A stretch of 64,000 bases of DNA from Pseudomonas faucium (GTDB lineage Bacteria > Pseudomonadota > Gammaproteobacteria > Pseudomonadales > Pseudomonadaceae), in the NCBI RefSeq assembly GCF_021602585.1, contig NZ_BQIP01000012.1:99022-163021 (forward strand). Reading direction: 5' to 3'. Under the pieces are notes generated by a model. The model saw nothing but the letters and a program-made list of their open reading frames with translations, ran no database searches and was not told where the DNA came from. Each line of letters begins with the position of its first letter. Positions within the stretch are counted from its first letter, which is position 1. Of the stretch, positions 28,675-37,181 are shown piece by piece. The position numbers and the translations under genes were made by a program.

Positions 28675-29802
28675 TCACTTCATCATCGAGCCTGTGCGCA
28701 GCAAGCGGGCGAATTGCTGCAGCATCATTTGTACCGTGGCAGTCCAGGTGTAGTTGTGCAGTACATACGCTTTGAGACGTTCACCACGCCGGGGCAGTTC
28801 ATCAGGCTGAGCCAGCATGCTCTGCAAGCCTGAAGCGATACCTTCGGCACTGGCCGGTACGACCATGCCACCCTGTACCGCTGCGACCTGGTCGAACCCG
28901 CACGTATCGGTGAGCAGTACGGGCAACCCAACTACACCGGCCTCAAGTGCCACCAACGACATCGCCTCAGACCGGGACGGAATGACCAGCATCATCGCCT
29001 TTCGGTAAGCAGCCGTCCTCTGCGCCTCATCAAGAAAACCGATGAAGAAAATCTGACGCTCTAGCCCAGCCGCGTCGACCAGAGCCTTGAGCTCCTGCTG
29101 CATGCCAAAGTCCGGCCCAGCCATGACCAGCGGGTAACGGTGGGCTGCTGGTGTATCGATATATGCCTGAATCAGTAGATCAGGCCCTTTGACGGGTGCC
29201 AGCCTGCCCATGAACAGAATGAACGGCTCATCCGGAACTGGGATGCTCACCACCGATGACTGTTCAGGCTCCACGACTGCATTGCACACAACGGGAATGT
29301 CGGCTTCATCAACACTTGCCACCTTGGCGATCAACTCACGCTCCAAGGCAGTGATGGCGATGAAACCTGAGGCGGCCTTTATCAGCCACCGCCCCAGGCA
29401 AAAATGGAAAGCCTTCTTGATCCGCTGCGGCGAACCGATCGAACTGAACTCACCAGCCGGACACAGGATGAAAGGCCGTCTGCAAGCCAGCGCCATGAAC
29501 CCCATGGCGACGCTCAGCAGGTTCCAATAGCCCATGATGTGTATCACGTCAGCCTTACGTATCGAACGCCAAGCTCGCACGGGGTTCAACAACGGCAGCG
29601 GAAACCTACGGCCGATGCAACCTGTGATGTAACACATCACGCCTTGCGCCTGGAACTCTTGCTGCCACGAGTTGCCAGACATGGCCCAAACTTCGCAGGC
29701 GCTCCCCGCTTTTGCCATGTGCACTGCCAGATGTCGCGTGCGCTCGGCAGTACCGCCACCCAACTTTGCGTCAAGCGAGATATTGACCAGCAAGACTCTC
29801 AT
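28675..29802 (-). CDS. Glycosyltransferase family 4
   Basis: 375 residues, GT-B fold. The N-terminal glycine-rich loop is in NISLDAKLGGGTAERTRHLA. The C-terminal domain starts PFILFMGRLAPVKGPDLLIQ and contains the acidic motif PSRSEAMSLVALEAGVVGLP (E-x7-E). These are standard for retaining GT4 enzymes acting on nucleotide sugars. It overlaps the SDR gene upstream by 4 bases and is the last gene of the minus-strand arm of cassette B. Its sugar is unknown. Confidence 0.88.
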   Translation of the reverse strand: MRVLLVNISLDAKLGGGTAERTRHLAVHMAKAGSACEVWAMSGNSWQQEFQAQGVMCYITGCIGRRFPLPLLNPVRAWRSIRKADVIHIMGYWNLLSVAMGFMALACRRPFILCPAGEFSSIGSPQRIKKAFHFCLGRWLIKAASGFIAITALERELIAKVASVDEADIPVVCNAVVEPEQSSVVSIPVPDEPFILFMGRLAPVKGPDLLIQAYIDTPAAHRYPLVMAGPDFGMQQELKALVDAAGLERQIFFIGFLDEAQRTAAYRKAMMLVIPSRSEAMSLVALEAGVVGLPVLLTDTCGFDQVAAVQGGMVVPASAEGIASGLQSMLAQPDELPRRGERLKAYVLHNYTWTATVQMMLQQFARLLRTGSMMK

Positions 29803-30725
29803 GCAGATGCCCTCAGCACGGCCACATAACGCTGTATCTGCAGGTTGAAATCTGCTGCCTCAGGCTGGCCCCATTCGGCCAGCCGAGTTTCACGAAAGCG
29901 ACGCATGGGGTTGGCATTGCTGATCTTGCGCATACGTAGCAGCACCGCCAGCGCTGCGGGCGGCAAATGCGGCAAGCGGCCTAGCGATGGCCGAGCAAAC
30001 GCCTGCAGCAATGCATCCTGTAAAAAACCGAAGTTGTTGTCAGTGCACGCATCATCGGTAACCAACACCACTTCGCCCTGACGAATAAGGGGAACCTGCG
30101 ATACGAACAGCAAGGTTTGCACCACCCGCTCGACACTGACCAGGTGCATCCTTCTTTGCCCGTAAAGCAACCTGCGCAACGCAAGCTTCCAGAGCGGTGC
30201 GCGAGCAACCTCATCGACGAACGACGTGATGTTCAGCCCCCCAACTCCAAAAACCGCGCCTAACCGCAACACCAGCGCCTCAAAGCATTGCGCCGGTACA
30301 TTGCGAACCCGTGCTTCAGCGGCTGCGTGTTCCCGTTCATAGGGCGTGCGCGGATCAATAGGCGTAGAAGCATCAACGACTGCATCCGGTGCCGAGCCGA
30401 ATACATCAATGCTCGAGACGTGCACGTAACGCTTGATCCTTGCGCCCTTGCAGGCGTCGAGAATATTGGCAATCGCCCCCTCGAACCAGCCACTGCCATC
30501 GGGCCTGAGTAAATTGATGACGGTACAACCCGGGGACAAAATCGATTCCAAGGAGTGGGTTTCATTGACGTCGAAACGCTCCACCTGGACCGAAGATGCA
30601 ATCAGCCAGTCCGGCTCACTGCGGTGAACTGCGTAAATCATCTCAACGCCCGCAAGGCTGCCTTTACAGGCAAGCAAGTGGCGCCCGACAAATCCGCTTC
30701 CTCCAATTACCACCAGCTTTTTCAT
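29799..30725 (-). CDS. NAD(P)-dependent sugar-nucleotide SDR with an altered catalytic motif
   Basis: 308 residues from the ATG at 30723-30725, chosen because the Rossmann fold begins at once (MKKLVVIGGSGFVGRHLLA); a start six codons upstream is also possible. YVHVSSIDVFGSAP provides the catalytic Ser. The YxxxK pair reads YEREH: Tyr129 is kept but the Lys position (133) is His. It is distantly like WbpV/4-reductases. A 205-base gap separates it from fnlC upstream, and it overlaps the downstream GT4 by 4 bases. It may be a 4-reductase or epimerase for a FucNAc/QuiNAc-type sugar; the Lys-to-His change makes activity uncertain. Confidence 0.75.
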   Translation of the reverse strand: MKKLVVIGGSGFVGRHLLACKGSLAGVEMIYAVHRSEPDWLIASSVQVERFDVNETHSLESILSPGCTVINLLRPDGSGWFEGAIANILDACKGARIKRYVHVSSIDVFGSAPDAVVDASTPIDPRTPYEREHAAAEARVRNVPAQCFEALVLRLGAVFGVGGLNITSFVDEVARAPLWKLALRRLLYGQRRMHLVSVERVVQTLLFVSQVPLIRQGEVVLVTDDACTDNNFGFLQDALLQAFARPSLGRLPHLPPAALAVLLRMRKISNANPMRRFRETRLAEWGQPEAADFNLQIQRYVAVLRASA

Positions 30726-30930
30726 GTGTCGTGAGTTCTCCATTCCGGTGGCCTGGGCAAAACCGCGAACATGGCAACCCTGCGCAGTTCAACGTCACCA
30801 CGTGGGTTATCGACAGGTAATGGCACAGACAGATCGGCATGCGCAAGCAAGCTGCCTGCGCAATTCACCCGCACGTACTTCAACCCAGGCCGCCGCCGTA
30901 AACCCTGCGGGCAGCCTTGGCTTGGAGACG

Positions 30931-32055
30931 CTACTTGGACCAGACAGTCCGGTTGATGTAGTCGGTGTAGCTGTAAACGATACGCACCACTTGCTTGGAA
31001 ACCGGGCCGCCCAAGTAATCGTCGACTACCGGGATCACGCGTCGATTGCGATCATGCTGGCTGACCACCACGCGCACAGCATCCAGCACACGCTGAGGGG
31101 TCAGGCCGCACATGATCAACGTGCCTTCATCCATGCCCTCTGGACGCTCATGGGCGTTGCGGATAGTGACCGCAGGGAGGTTCAGCAGTGATGCCTCCTC
31201 GGTGATGGTACCGCTGTCGGAGAGCACGCAACGTGCGCCCATCTGCAGCTTGATGTAATCGAGCAAGCCGAATGGCTTGACGAAGCGGATCAGCGGATGA
31301 TCAATCGATTCACCCAGGTCCTCGAGACGCTTGCGCGTACGCGGGTGAGTGGACACCACGATCGGGTGGCCATAGGCGTCTGCCAAGGCACGCAACGACG
31401 CCAGCAGATCTCGTAGATTTTGTGGTGTATCGACGTTTTCTTCACGGTGCGTGCTGACGACGAAGTACTGTCCTTCAACAAGACCTTCCCGCTCCAGTAC
31501 CGTCGACGCATCGATACGCGGACGATAGTAGTTGAGCACTTCGTCCATATGCGAGCCGGTCTTGATGATGGTCTCAGGGCGGATCCCCTCGGCCAACAAG
31601 TAACGCCGTGCATGTTCCGTGAGCACCATGTTTATATCGCTAAGATGATCAAGCACCTTGCGATTGAGCTCCTCGGGTACACGCTGATCAAAACAGCGAT
31701 TACCGGCCTCCATGTGGAATACCGGTATCTTGCGACGCTTGGCTGCAATCACTGCCAAGCACGTGTTGGTGTCGCCGTAAAGCAGCAAAGCATCTGGTTT
31801 TTCCAGCTCGAAAATCTCATCGGACTTGGCGATCACTTCGGCAATCGTGCCCGCAGCAGTTGCACCGACCGCCCCCAGGAAGTGGTCAGGTTTGCGAATG
31901 CCCAGGTCGTCGAAGAAAACCTGATTGAGTTCGAAGTCGTAGTTTTGACCAGAGTGCACCAGTACGTGATGAGTCTGCTCATCCAGCTCGGCGATGACAC
32001 GGCTCATCTTGATCAGTTCGGGACGAGTACCGACCAGCGTCATGACCTTAAGCAT
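30931..32055 (-). CDS. fnlC: FnlC/WbjD-type UDP-HexNAc 2-epimerase (UDP-L-FucNAc synthesis)
   Basis: 374 residues, WecB-like 2-epimerase fold. It begins with VMTLVGTRPELIKMSRVIAE; LLYGDTNTCLAVIAAKRRKI, VFHMEAGNRCFDQRVPEEL and VSTHREENVD are the substrate- and catalysis-related motifs. CVLSDSGTITEEASLLNLPA closes the nucleotide site. Because it overlaps fnlA by 8 bases and fnlB lies beyond, it is assigned to the last step of UDP-L-FucNAc synthesis (2-epimerisation of UDP-L-PneNAc) rather than ManNAc formation. Confidence 0.92.
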   Translation of the reverse strand: MLKVMTLVGTRPELIKMSRVIAELDEQTHHVLVHSGQNYDFELNQVFFDDLGIRKPDHFLGAVGATAAGTIAEVIAKSDEIFELEKPDALLLYGDTNTCLAVIAAKRRKIPVFHMEAGNRCFDQRVPEELNRKVLDHLSDINMVLTEHARRYLLAEGIRPETIIKTGSHMDEVLNYYRPRIDASTVLEREGLVEGQYFVVSTHREENVDTPQNLRDLLASLRALADAYGHPIVVSTHPRTRKRLEDLGESIDHPLIRFVKPFGLLDYIKLQMGARCVLSDSGTITEEASLLNLPAVTIRNAHERPEGMDEGTLIMCGLTPQRVLDAVRVVVSQHDRNRRVIPVVDDYLGGPVSKQVVRIVYSYTDYINRTVWSK

Positions 32056-33058
32056 TGAGTTCTTCCTGAATGTAGTCGAGTTTCAGCAGCAGCGCCTTGA
32101 TGCCATCGATATCGAGGCGCTCGGTATTGTGGGAGGTATAGTCATCCAGATCGGAAATATGTTGCTCGCCCTCAACGAAATACTTCTTGTAGTTAAGGTC
32201 ACGATTGTCTGCTGGAATCCTGTAGTAACGGCCCATGTCGTCAGCCTTGGCCATCTCCTCGCGGGAGATCAGCGACTCGTATAGCTTTTCACCATGGCGA
32301 GTACCGATAACCTTGACCGTGTTGTCACGCCCGAACAGCTGCTTCAGCGCTTCGGCAAGCGCTTCAACAGTGGACGCTGGAGCCTTCTGTACAAAGATAT
32401 CGCCCTGTTCGGCATGCTCGAAGGCATGCAGAACCAGATCCACGGAATCTTCCAGAGACATGAGGAAACGCGTCATGTTCGGATCGGTAACGGTCAACTC
32501 ACTACCCGACTTCAACTGCTCCACGAACAACGGAATCACCGAGCCGCGCGAGGCCATCACGTTGCCGTAGCGGGTAGCGCAGATGACCGGACCGCGGGCG
32601 GGGATCATGCGCGACTTTGCAACCATCAGCTTTTCAGCCATGGCCTTGGAAATACCCATGGCATTGATCGGGTAGACGGCCTTGTCGGTACTCAACACCA
32701 CAACCCGTTGCACGCCGCTGGCAATCGCTGCGTTGAGCACATTTTCGGTACCGATGACGTTGGTCTTGACAGCTTCCATCGGGTAGAACTCGCAGGACGG
32801 TACCTGCTTCAGTGCAGCCGCATGAAAAATGTAGTCGACGCCAATCATCGCCTCGGCCACGCTTTGGTAATCACGCACATCACCGATGTAAAACTTGACC
32901 TTGTCGTTGGACAAGGCAATGCGCATGTCTTCCTGTTTCTTCTCGTCGCGGCTGAAAACGCGAATTTCTTTCACGTTCGTGTTGAGGAAACGTTTGAGCA
33001 CGGTATTACCGAATGAGCCAGTGCCACCGGTAATCATCAGAATCTTGTTGTCGAACAC
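32048..33058 (-). CDS. fnlA: FnlA/WbjB-type UDP-GlcNAc 4,6-dehydratase
   Basis: 336 residues with all the motifs of the orphan copy at 9475-10485: TGGTGSFGNTVLKRFLNTNV, STDKAVYPINAMGISK, ATRYGNVMASRGSVIPLF and GTRHGEKLYESL. It is the trifunctional first enzyme of the FnlABC route (4,6-dehydration with 5- and 3-epimerisation). It is flanked by fnlB (21-base gap) and fnlC (8-base overlap), so this is the complete functional set. The C-termini of the two fnlA copies differ most (DYIQEELNA here, EFVRSALDT in the orphan). Confidence 0.95.
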   Translation of the reverse strand: MFDNKILMITGGTGSFGNTVLKRFLNTNVKEIRVFSRDEKKQEDMRIALSNDKVKFYIGDVRDYQSVAEAMIGVDYIFHAAALKQVPSCEFYPMEAVKTNVIGTENVLNAAIASGVQRVVVLSTDKAVYPINAMGISKAMAEKLMVAKSRMIPARGPVICATRYGNVMASRGSVIPLFVEQLKSGSELTVTDPNMTRFLMSLEDSVDLVLHAFEHAEQGDIFVQKAPASTVEALAEALKQLFGRDNTVKVIGTRHGEKLYESLISREEMAKADDMGRYYRIPADNRDLNYKKYFVEGEQHISDLDDYTSHNTERLDIDGIKALLLKLDYIQEELNA

Positions 33059-33079
33059 GGGTCCTCTCCTTGAAATGAT

Positions 33080-33940
33080 TTATTGACGCTGTGCGTGCAT
33101 GAACTCAATGAGTGCACGCCAGGAGGGCGGCGCGTAACCTGTAGCCGCTCGGAACCGCGAGGAATCGAGCGAACGGTCGATCACCAGTCTGTCATCGGGC
33201 ACGATCTCGATGGCCTTCCCATAGACGTCTGCGACCGTTTTGAGCAGTTCATATTTGTTGATCGGCTCGGCAGACACATGGTAAAGCCCTTTCAATGAAA
33301 CATCAGGGATAACATGCTCCAGAATCACTCTGGCCAGTTCGGCAGTGGGCAGCCCCGAGAAAATAGCCTTGTTGAACCCCTTGACGCTGCCTTGCTGAGC
33401 AAGGAACCAGTCGATCAGCGACGCACTGCTCTGCAATTCATGGCCGATGATGGAGGTTCGCAGGGTCACCGCGTTATCACAGTCATGCAACTCGCCGATG
33501 TACTTCGACTTACCGTACAGGTCAGTGCAGTCTGACTCATCCTCCTCCCGATACATGCCTTTATCCCCAGCAAACACGCAATCGGTGCTGACATGAATCA
33601 GGCGGGCACCGGAGACCCGGCACAAAGTTGCCAGGCGATGCGGGAGCATGGCATTCAAGGGCAATGCTGTCAGAGGGTCTTTGGCATCGGCAAGCTGCTT
33701 GATCAAGCCTACGCAGTTGATCACAACATCCGGTCGAACCTTGACGAATGCGGCCATCAGAGCATCGCAATCAAGAACATCCACTCCTGGCAGCAGAAAG
33801 TCGGCCTGCTGCCGGGGAAAGAACTTGCGTCCGGAATCTGAGCGCAAGGTGCCATAAACCTGATGGGTGGAGTTGGCTGAGATATACCGGATTACGGCAT
33901 TGCCCAGCATGCCCGTTGCGCCCAATACCAATATCTTCAT
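33080..33940 (-). CDS. fnlB: FnlB/WbjC-type 4-reductase (RmlD-like)
   Basis: 286 residues from the ATG at 33938-33940, which shares one base with the stop of the upstream GT (TAATG). KILVLGATGMLGNAVIRYIS binds NADPH. HVSTDCVFAGDKGMYREEDE and DLYGKSKYIGELHD hold the catalytic Ser/Thr and YxxxK. This RmlD-like reductase converts the 4-keto product of FnlA to UDP-L-PneNAc. In an automatic annotation it may appear as dTDP-4-dehydrorhamnose reductase, which should not be taken as filling the missing rmlD. Confidence 0.92.
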   Translation of the reverse strand: MKILVLGATGMLGNAVIRYISANSTHQVYGTLRSDSGRKFFPRQQADFLLPGVDVLDCDALMAAFVKVRPDVVINCVGLIKQLADAKDPLTALPLNAMLPHRLATLCRVSGARLIHVSTDCVFAGDKGMYREEDESDCTDLYGKSKYIGELHDCDNAVTLRTSIIGHELQSSASLIDWFLAQQGSVKGFNKAIFSGLPTAELARVILEHVIPDVSLKGLYHVSAEPINKYELLKTVADVYGKAIEIVPDDRLVIDRSLDSSRFRAATGYAPPSWRALIEFMHAQRQ

Positions 33941-35193
33941 TACTGTGCTTTGTCCTGTTGAATCCGTTGTTCGAACTTCTGTACCAGCGCCTCGCATTGG
34001 GCGCGCAGTTCAAAATGTTTCAAAAAGTAGCTTCTTCCGTGGTCACCCATCTGCTCACGCTGGGCGGCAGGCAGGCCTTGAATTGACTCTATGCATGCGG
34101 CCAGCCCAGCGCCGTCTTCAGCTGCACAGGTCACGCCAGCGCCTGAATCGTTGATCACCCGAGCACCCTCCCCATCCAGCGAACCGATAATCGGCCGTCC
34201 AGCAGCCAGGTATGCCTGTACCTTGCTGGGGATCGTACAACCAAAAATCTCGTCTCGCTTCAGTGTCACCAGCAACGCGGCACTGCGATCGAATAGTTCG
34301 GCCATTGCAGAGCGAGGAAAAGCACCTGTGATCACCAGGTTATCCAGGCCCAACCTGTGTTTTTCCTCCGACAACCATTGCGCTCTGCTGCCCGTGCCGA
34401 CCATTACAATCCTCACAGGCGAACTTGCCGCTTTCAGCAACCGTGCCGCTTCGACGACGGTACCTAAACCCTGGGCATTCCCCAAGTTACCGGCAAACAC
34501 CACACAAAAATGATCCTGCAACAGGCTCGTGAGCGTACCAGGCAATGCCCCCACCTCCGGGACATCATCCTGGAGATAGGAGTTGGGGTAGTAGCTGATC
34601 TTGTCAGCACGCGCATAACGACTGACAGGTTCGATAAAGGCCCGAGATTGCACGAGAATAGCATCGACAGCCCAGTAGAGGCCACGAACAAGCACACCAA
34701 CGAGGCGCAGTAGCAGCTTGTTGCGAATGAAACCGGTCGCCTCGAGGCTCTCCGGCCACAGATCCTGCACCCACAGGAAAACCGGCGCACGGTACAGCCG
34801 TTTCATGGCCAACGCTGGAATCACGGAAAGGATCGGTGAAGGTGCAAAGACGAAATAGATATCAAATTTGCCACGCCTGGCCTGTTTGCTGAAGTAGCGG
34901 GTACCGTTGAAAACAAACGACCAGTAATTGAGAATGAGATTCTTTGCACCTCCCTGCTTACGTGGACGAAGCGGCGCGCGATGAACAGTGACATTGTCAC
35001 CAAAGCGTTCCTCAACACACCCCTCTGCCTGATAGCCTGAAAAAATCTCGCCACTTGGGTAGTTGGGCTTGCCGGTGAACACCTCAACGTGATGGCCTAA
35101 CGCCGCCAACTCCTTAACTATATCGTTAATAATGAAGTTTTCTGGAAAGAAATACTGGCTCACAACAGCAACTTTCAAGGAGGTTCGCGTCAC
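33940..35193 (-). CDS. wbuB: WbuB-like glycosyltransferase (GT4), probable L-FucNAc transferase
   Basis: 417 residues from a GTG at 35191-35193 preceded by AAGGAA. The N-terminus KVAVVSQYFFPENFIINDIV, with GKPNYPSGE and WVQDLWPESL, is the hallmark of the WbuB/WcaI-like GT4 group. FAGNLGNAQGLGTVVEAARL and PSKVQAYLAAGRPIIGSLDG lie in the C-terminal nucleotide-sugar domain. WbuB-type genes accompany fnlABC in E. coli O26 and many FucNAc loci and are thought to transfer L-FucNAc. It is the first gene of the minus-strand arm of cassette B and overlaps fnlB by one base. Confidence 0.88.
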   Translation of the reverse strand: MTRTSLKVAVVSQYFFPENFIINDIVKELAALGHHVEVFTGKPNYPSGEIFSGYQAEGCVEERFGDNVTVHRAPLRPRKQGGAKNLILNYWSFVFNGTRYFSKQARRGKFDIYFVFAPSPILSVIPALAMKRLYRAPVFLWVQDLWPESLEATGFIRNKLLLRLVGVLVRGLYWAVDAILVQSRAFIEPVSRYARADKISYYPNSYLQDDVPEVGALPGTLTSLLQDHFCVVFAGNLGNAQGLGTVVEAARLLKAASSPVRIVMVGTGSRAQWLSEEKHRLGLDNLVITGAFPRSAMAELFDRSAALLVTLKRDEIFGCTIPSKVQAYLAAGRPIIGSLDGEGARVINDSGAGVTCAAEDGAGLAACIESIQGLPAAQREQMGDHGRSYFLKHFELRAQCEALVQKFEQRIQQDKAQ

Positions 35194-36356
35194 GCGGGCA
35201 TTTCCTTCTGGCTTGGCGTCATCTGCCAGAGTAGGGACACAACCCTCCCTTCAATGGCAGAGGCTCGCCCGGATGCATAGCTCGGCGCACAATGAAAAGC
35301 AACATGCCAACCAGAGAGTAAAACAAATATCCGCCAAATCAATAACTTGTAGACAGAAAAGACTAGCTGCATTTGCATCCGGATCCTGCCCCTAACTTGT
35401 CGCATACTTTTATAGTTATCCAAAAATCGCCATCCTTTGGCTTCCCCCCAATGCCGGATCGACCTGATTCAGGTCGCCCCCCCTGACTTTGCCCAGCTCA
35501 TATGACAGTGACCTGTGCACAGACCTTGCTAGGCTGCGCTGAAAACAGCCCCGATTGCTCATTCACTACCCGTAAACTCCGCTTCCTCGGCTGCTTTCGC
35601 GTTGCCCGACCTTCGCCTCAAGACGTTTCAAACAGACCCCGAAGGCCTGTTTTAAGTCCCCGGCCGCCATAGGTAGTTCCTTTGTGGCGCGCAAAAAACA
35701 CGACCACTTATCGGTTTAGCGAAAAACACAGCTGCTTGGCGCCCAGCATATCCATGATTGTGCATCGCAGCCAGATGCCCAAATTAAATTATGCGTGGTC
35801 GCTGTACCAAGTACGCAGAACGAGGGCGAACGTATCAAACTTACCCAGTCGATTGACACCAGCGCCTAGCCTGAAGCCCGGGATGAGGATGGCTAATCAG
35901 CTTGTCCGCGATCAATTGTTGAGTAGCGCAGGATTGCGTCACTCCCGCCCCGGATCGGCGCCGATACCTAACGTGGAGACATTTTCCAGCACCAACGGAA
36001 ACAGCCTTCTGAAGGCTCGCTACACAGAAGTGGCCCACGATAACCAGGAGCCAGCAACATTGGAGTTGGGCCGACGTGATCAAGATGAACGTGAGTGACG
36101 ACCAGCGCCTGGATAGCGGAGACCTGCGCGAACTTCGAACCCGGCTATTCAGGCTGCGGTCGATCGGCAGACGGGTGGCTGGGTGGAAATGAAGCTGATG
36201 GCACGAACCTCTTACTTCTCGAGTGCCACCATGATGGGAAAGGGCGGGAATCTCCATACTGCTGCGCGCTCGCCAAAGCCGGAAATGAAGTATCTATTAC
36301 TCCATTTCGATGGGCGCACGCATAGGTGAGACATTCCTACAAAGACGTAGGAATTT
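35194..36356. other. 1.16-kb gene-poor island edge
   Basis: No gene is convincing here. Directly upstream of the WbuB-like gene (about 35,200-35,430) the DNA is A/T-rich and probably holds the promoter of the minus-strand cassette B arm. A minus-strand 77-codon frame (35190-35423) ends in a GTGA overlap with that gene but looks non-coding. From about 35,680 to 36,330 several short overlapping plus-strand frames appear, such as one ending RYTEVAHDNQEPATLELGRR and a next-frame piece LRELRTRLFRLRSIGRRVAG. They read like a frameshifted remnant of an older gene, perhaps from a mobile element, but I cannot assign a family. Confidence 0.5.
36333..36354. terminator. Hairpin just past lapA
   Basis: ATTCCTAC (36333-36340) pairs with GTAGGAAT (36347-36354) around AAAGAC, starting 3 bases after the lapA stop codon. 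A short T-run (36354-36357) follows on the plus strand only, so it may stop transcripts from the remnant region as well as from lapA. Confidence 0.5.
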
Positions 36357-36623
36357 TCATCGGCTGCCGCTCAATGCCGCCTGACGTGCAGATGCGCGAA
36401 TCTTGCGCTTACTACGCTGCACGCCGTAAGCCCCCAACAGCGGCCCTACCGCCAACCCTACAATCAAGGCAGCGAGCACAGGCACGGCCACGGGCAACGC
36501 CGGTGCCGACCAGCCGAACAGCACCAGCGACACTGCCTGCTGGTTCTCCAGCACGAAGAACAGCACCACAGCCGCCAACAGCAGCACGAACAACGCCGCC
36601 AGGGCGCGCTTGAGGTTACGCAT
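36357..36623 (-). CDS. lapA: LapA (DUF1049) family small inner-membrane protein
   Basis: 88 residues with two membrane helices (about 7-27 and 43-65) separated by ENQQAVSLVLFGWSAPALPV, the typical LapA/DUF1049 core, and a basic cytoplasmic tail (QRSKRKIRA). In E. coli LapA (YciS) works with LapB in assembling lipopolysaccharide and regulating LpxC. No lapB gene is seen next to it here. It lies 19 bases after ihfB on the same strand, the standard Pseudomonas arrangement, and marks the right border of the O-antigen island. It is unrelated to the large P. putida adhesin also called LapA. Confidence 0.85.
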   Translation of the reverse strand: MRNLKRALAALFVLLLAAVVLFFVLENQQAVSLVLFGWSAPALPVAVPVLAALIVGLAVGPLLGAYGVQRSKRKIRASARQAALSGSR

Positions 36624-36642
36624 CAGACTGCTCCTTCATGGC

Positions 36643-36939
36643 TCAGAGGTGTTCGTGTTCTTCTTCATTGACCCGGTCGCGCAGCTCTTTGCCCGGCTTG
36701 AAATGTGGCACGAACTTGCCTTCGAGCTCGACCGACTGACCAGTCTTGGGGTTGCGCCCCACGCGCGGCGCGCGATAGTGCAAGGAAAAGCTGCCAAAAC
36801 CACGGATCTCGATACGATCGCCAGTGGCCAGGCATTGCGACATCTGTTCAAGCATGGTCTTGATGGCCAGCTCCACGTCCTTGGACGAGAGCAGCCCTTG
36901 ATGGGTGACAATACGTTCGATCAGCTCCGACTTCGTCAT
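36643..36939 (-). CDS. ihfB: Integration host factor subunit beta
   Basis: 98 residues. It starts [20 protein letters not shown] and has the DNA-intercalating beta-arm with [20 protein letters not shown] and the Pro of the NPKTG turn, preceded by [17 protein letters not shown] is a heterodimer with IhfA that bends DNA sharply in nucleoid organisation, sigma-54 promoters and recombination. Its length and its place next to rpsA are standard. The gene marks the conserved end of the O-antigen insertion site in Pseudomonas. Confidence 0.98.
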   Translation of the reverse strand: MTKSELIERIVTHQGLLSSKDVELAIKTMLEQMSQCLATGDRIEIRGFGSFSLHYRAPRVGRNPKTGQSVELEGKFVPHFKPGKELRDRVNEEEHEHL

Positions 36940-37131
36940 ATTTTTCCCTTCGTTATCAAGCAGCTAGATCATTGCTTAATCAGTTTGTAGCACGCTCGGA
37001 GGGTTTTGAACAGGGTGGATCTTGACTTAATAAAAAAATTCAAGAACGCCACCCGAAGAAATAACAGCGGGACCACAGACGGCAAGCCAGCTCCCGCCAG
37101 GAGCGGCGCAGGAGCAAGAGAAAATCGGGCA

Positions 37132-37166
37132 TAAAAAAAGGGTGGCCCGAAGGCCACCCTTTTTTA
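37132..37166 (-). terminator. Rho-independent terminator of rpsA
   Basis: GGGTGGCC (37140-37147) pairs with GGCCACCC (37152-37159) around a 4-base loop. The stem is flanked by an A-run (37133-37139) and a T-run (37160-37165), so it works on either strand. It lies 16 bases past the rpsA stop, which separates rpsA from ihfB transcription. Confidence 0.93.
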
Positions 37167-37181
37167 CCGATCAAACAGAAC

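Noticed and set aside
33080-33940. rmlD completing the rhamnose pathway
   Set aside because: It is RmlD-like but lies between fnlA and the WbuB-like gene with a one-base overlap, so FnlB is the better reading.
35190-35423. 77-codon minus-strand frame ending in a GTGA overlap with the WbuB-like gene
   Set aside because: The overlap looks like coupling, but the sequence has no domain and no upstream ribosome-binding site; the GT has its own AAGGAA site.
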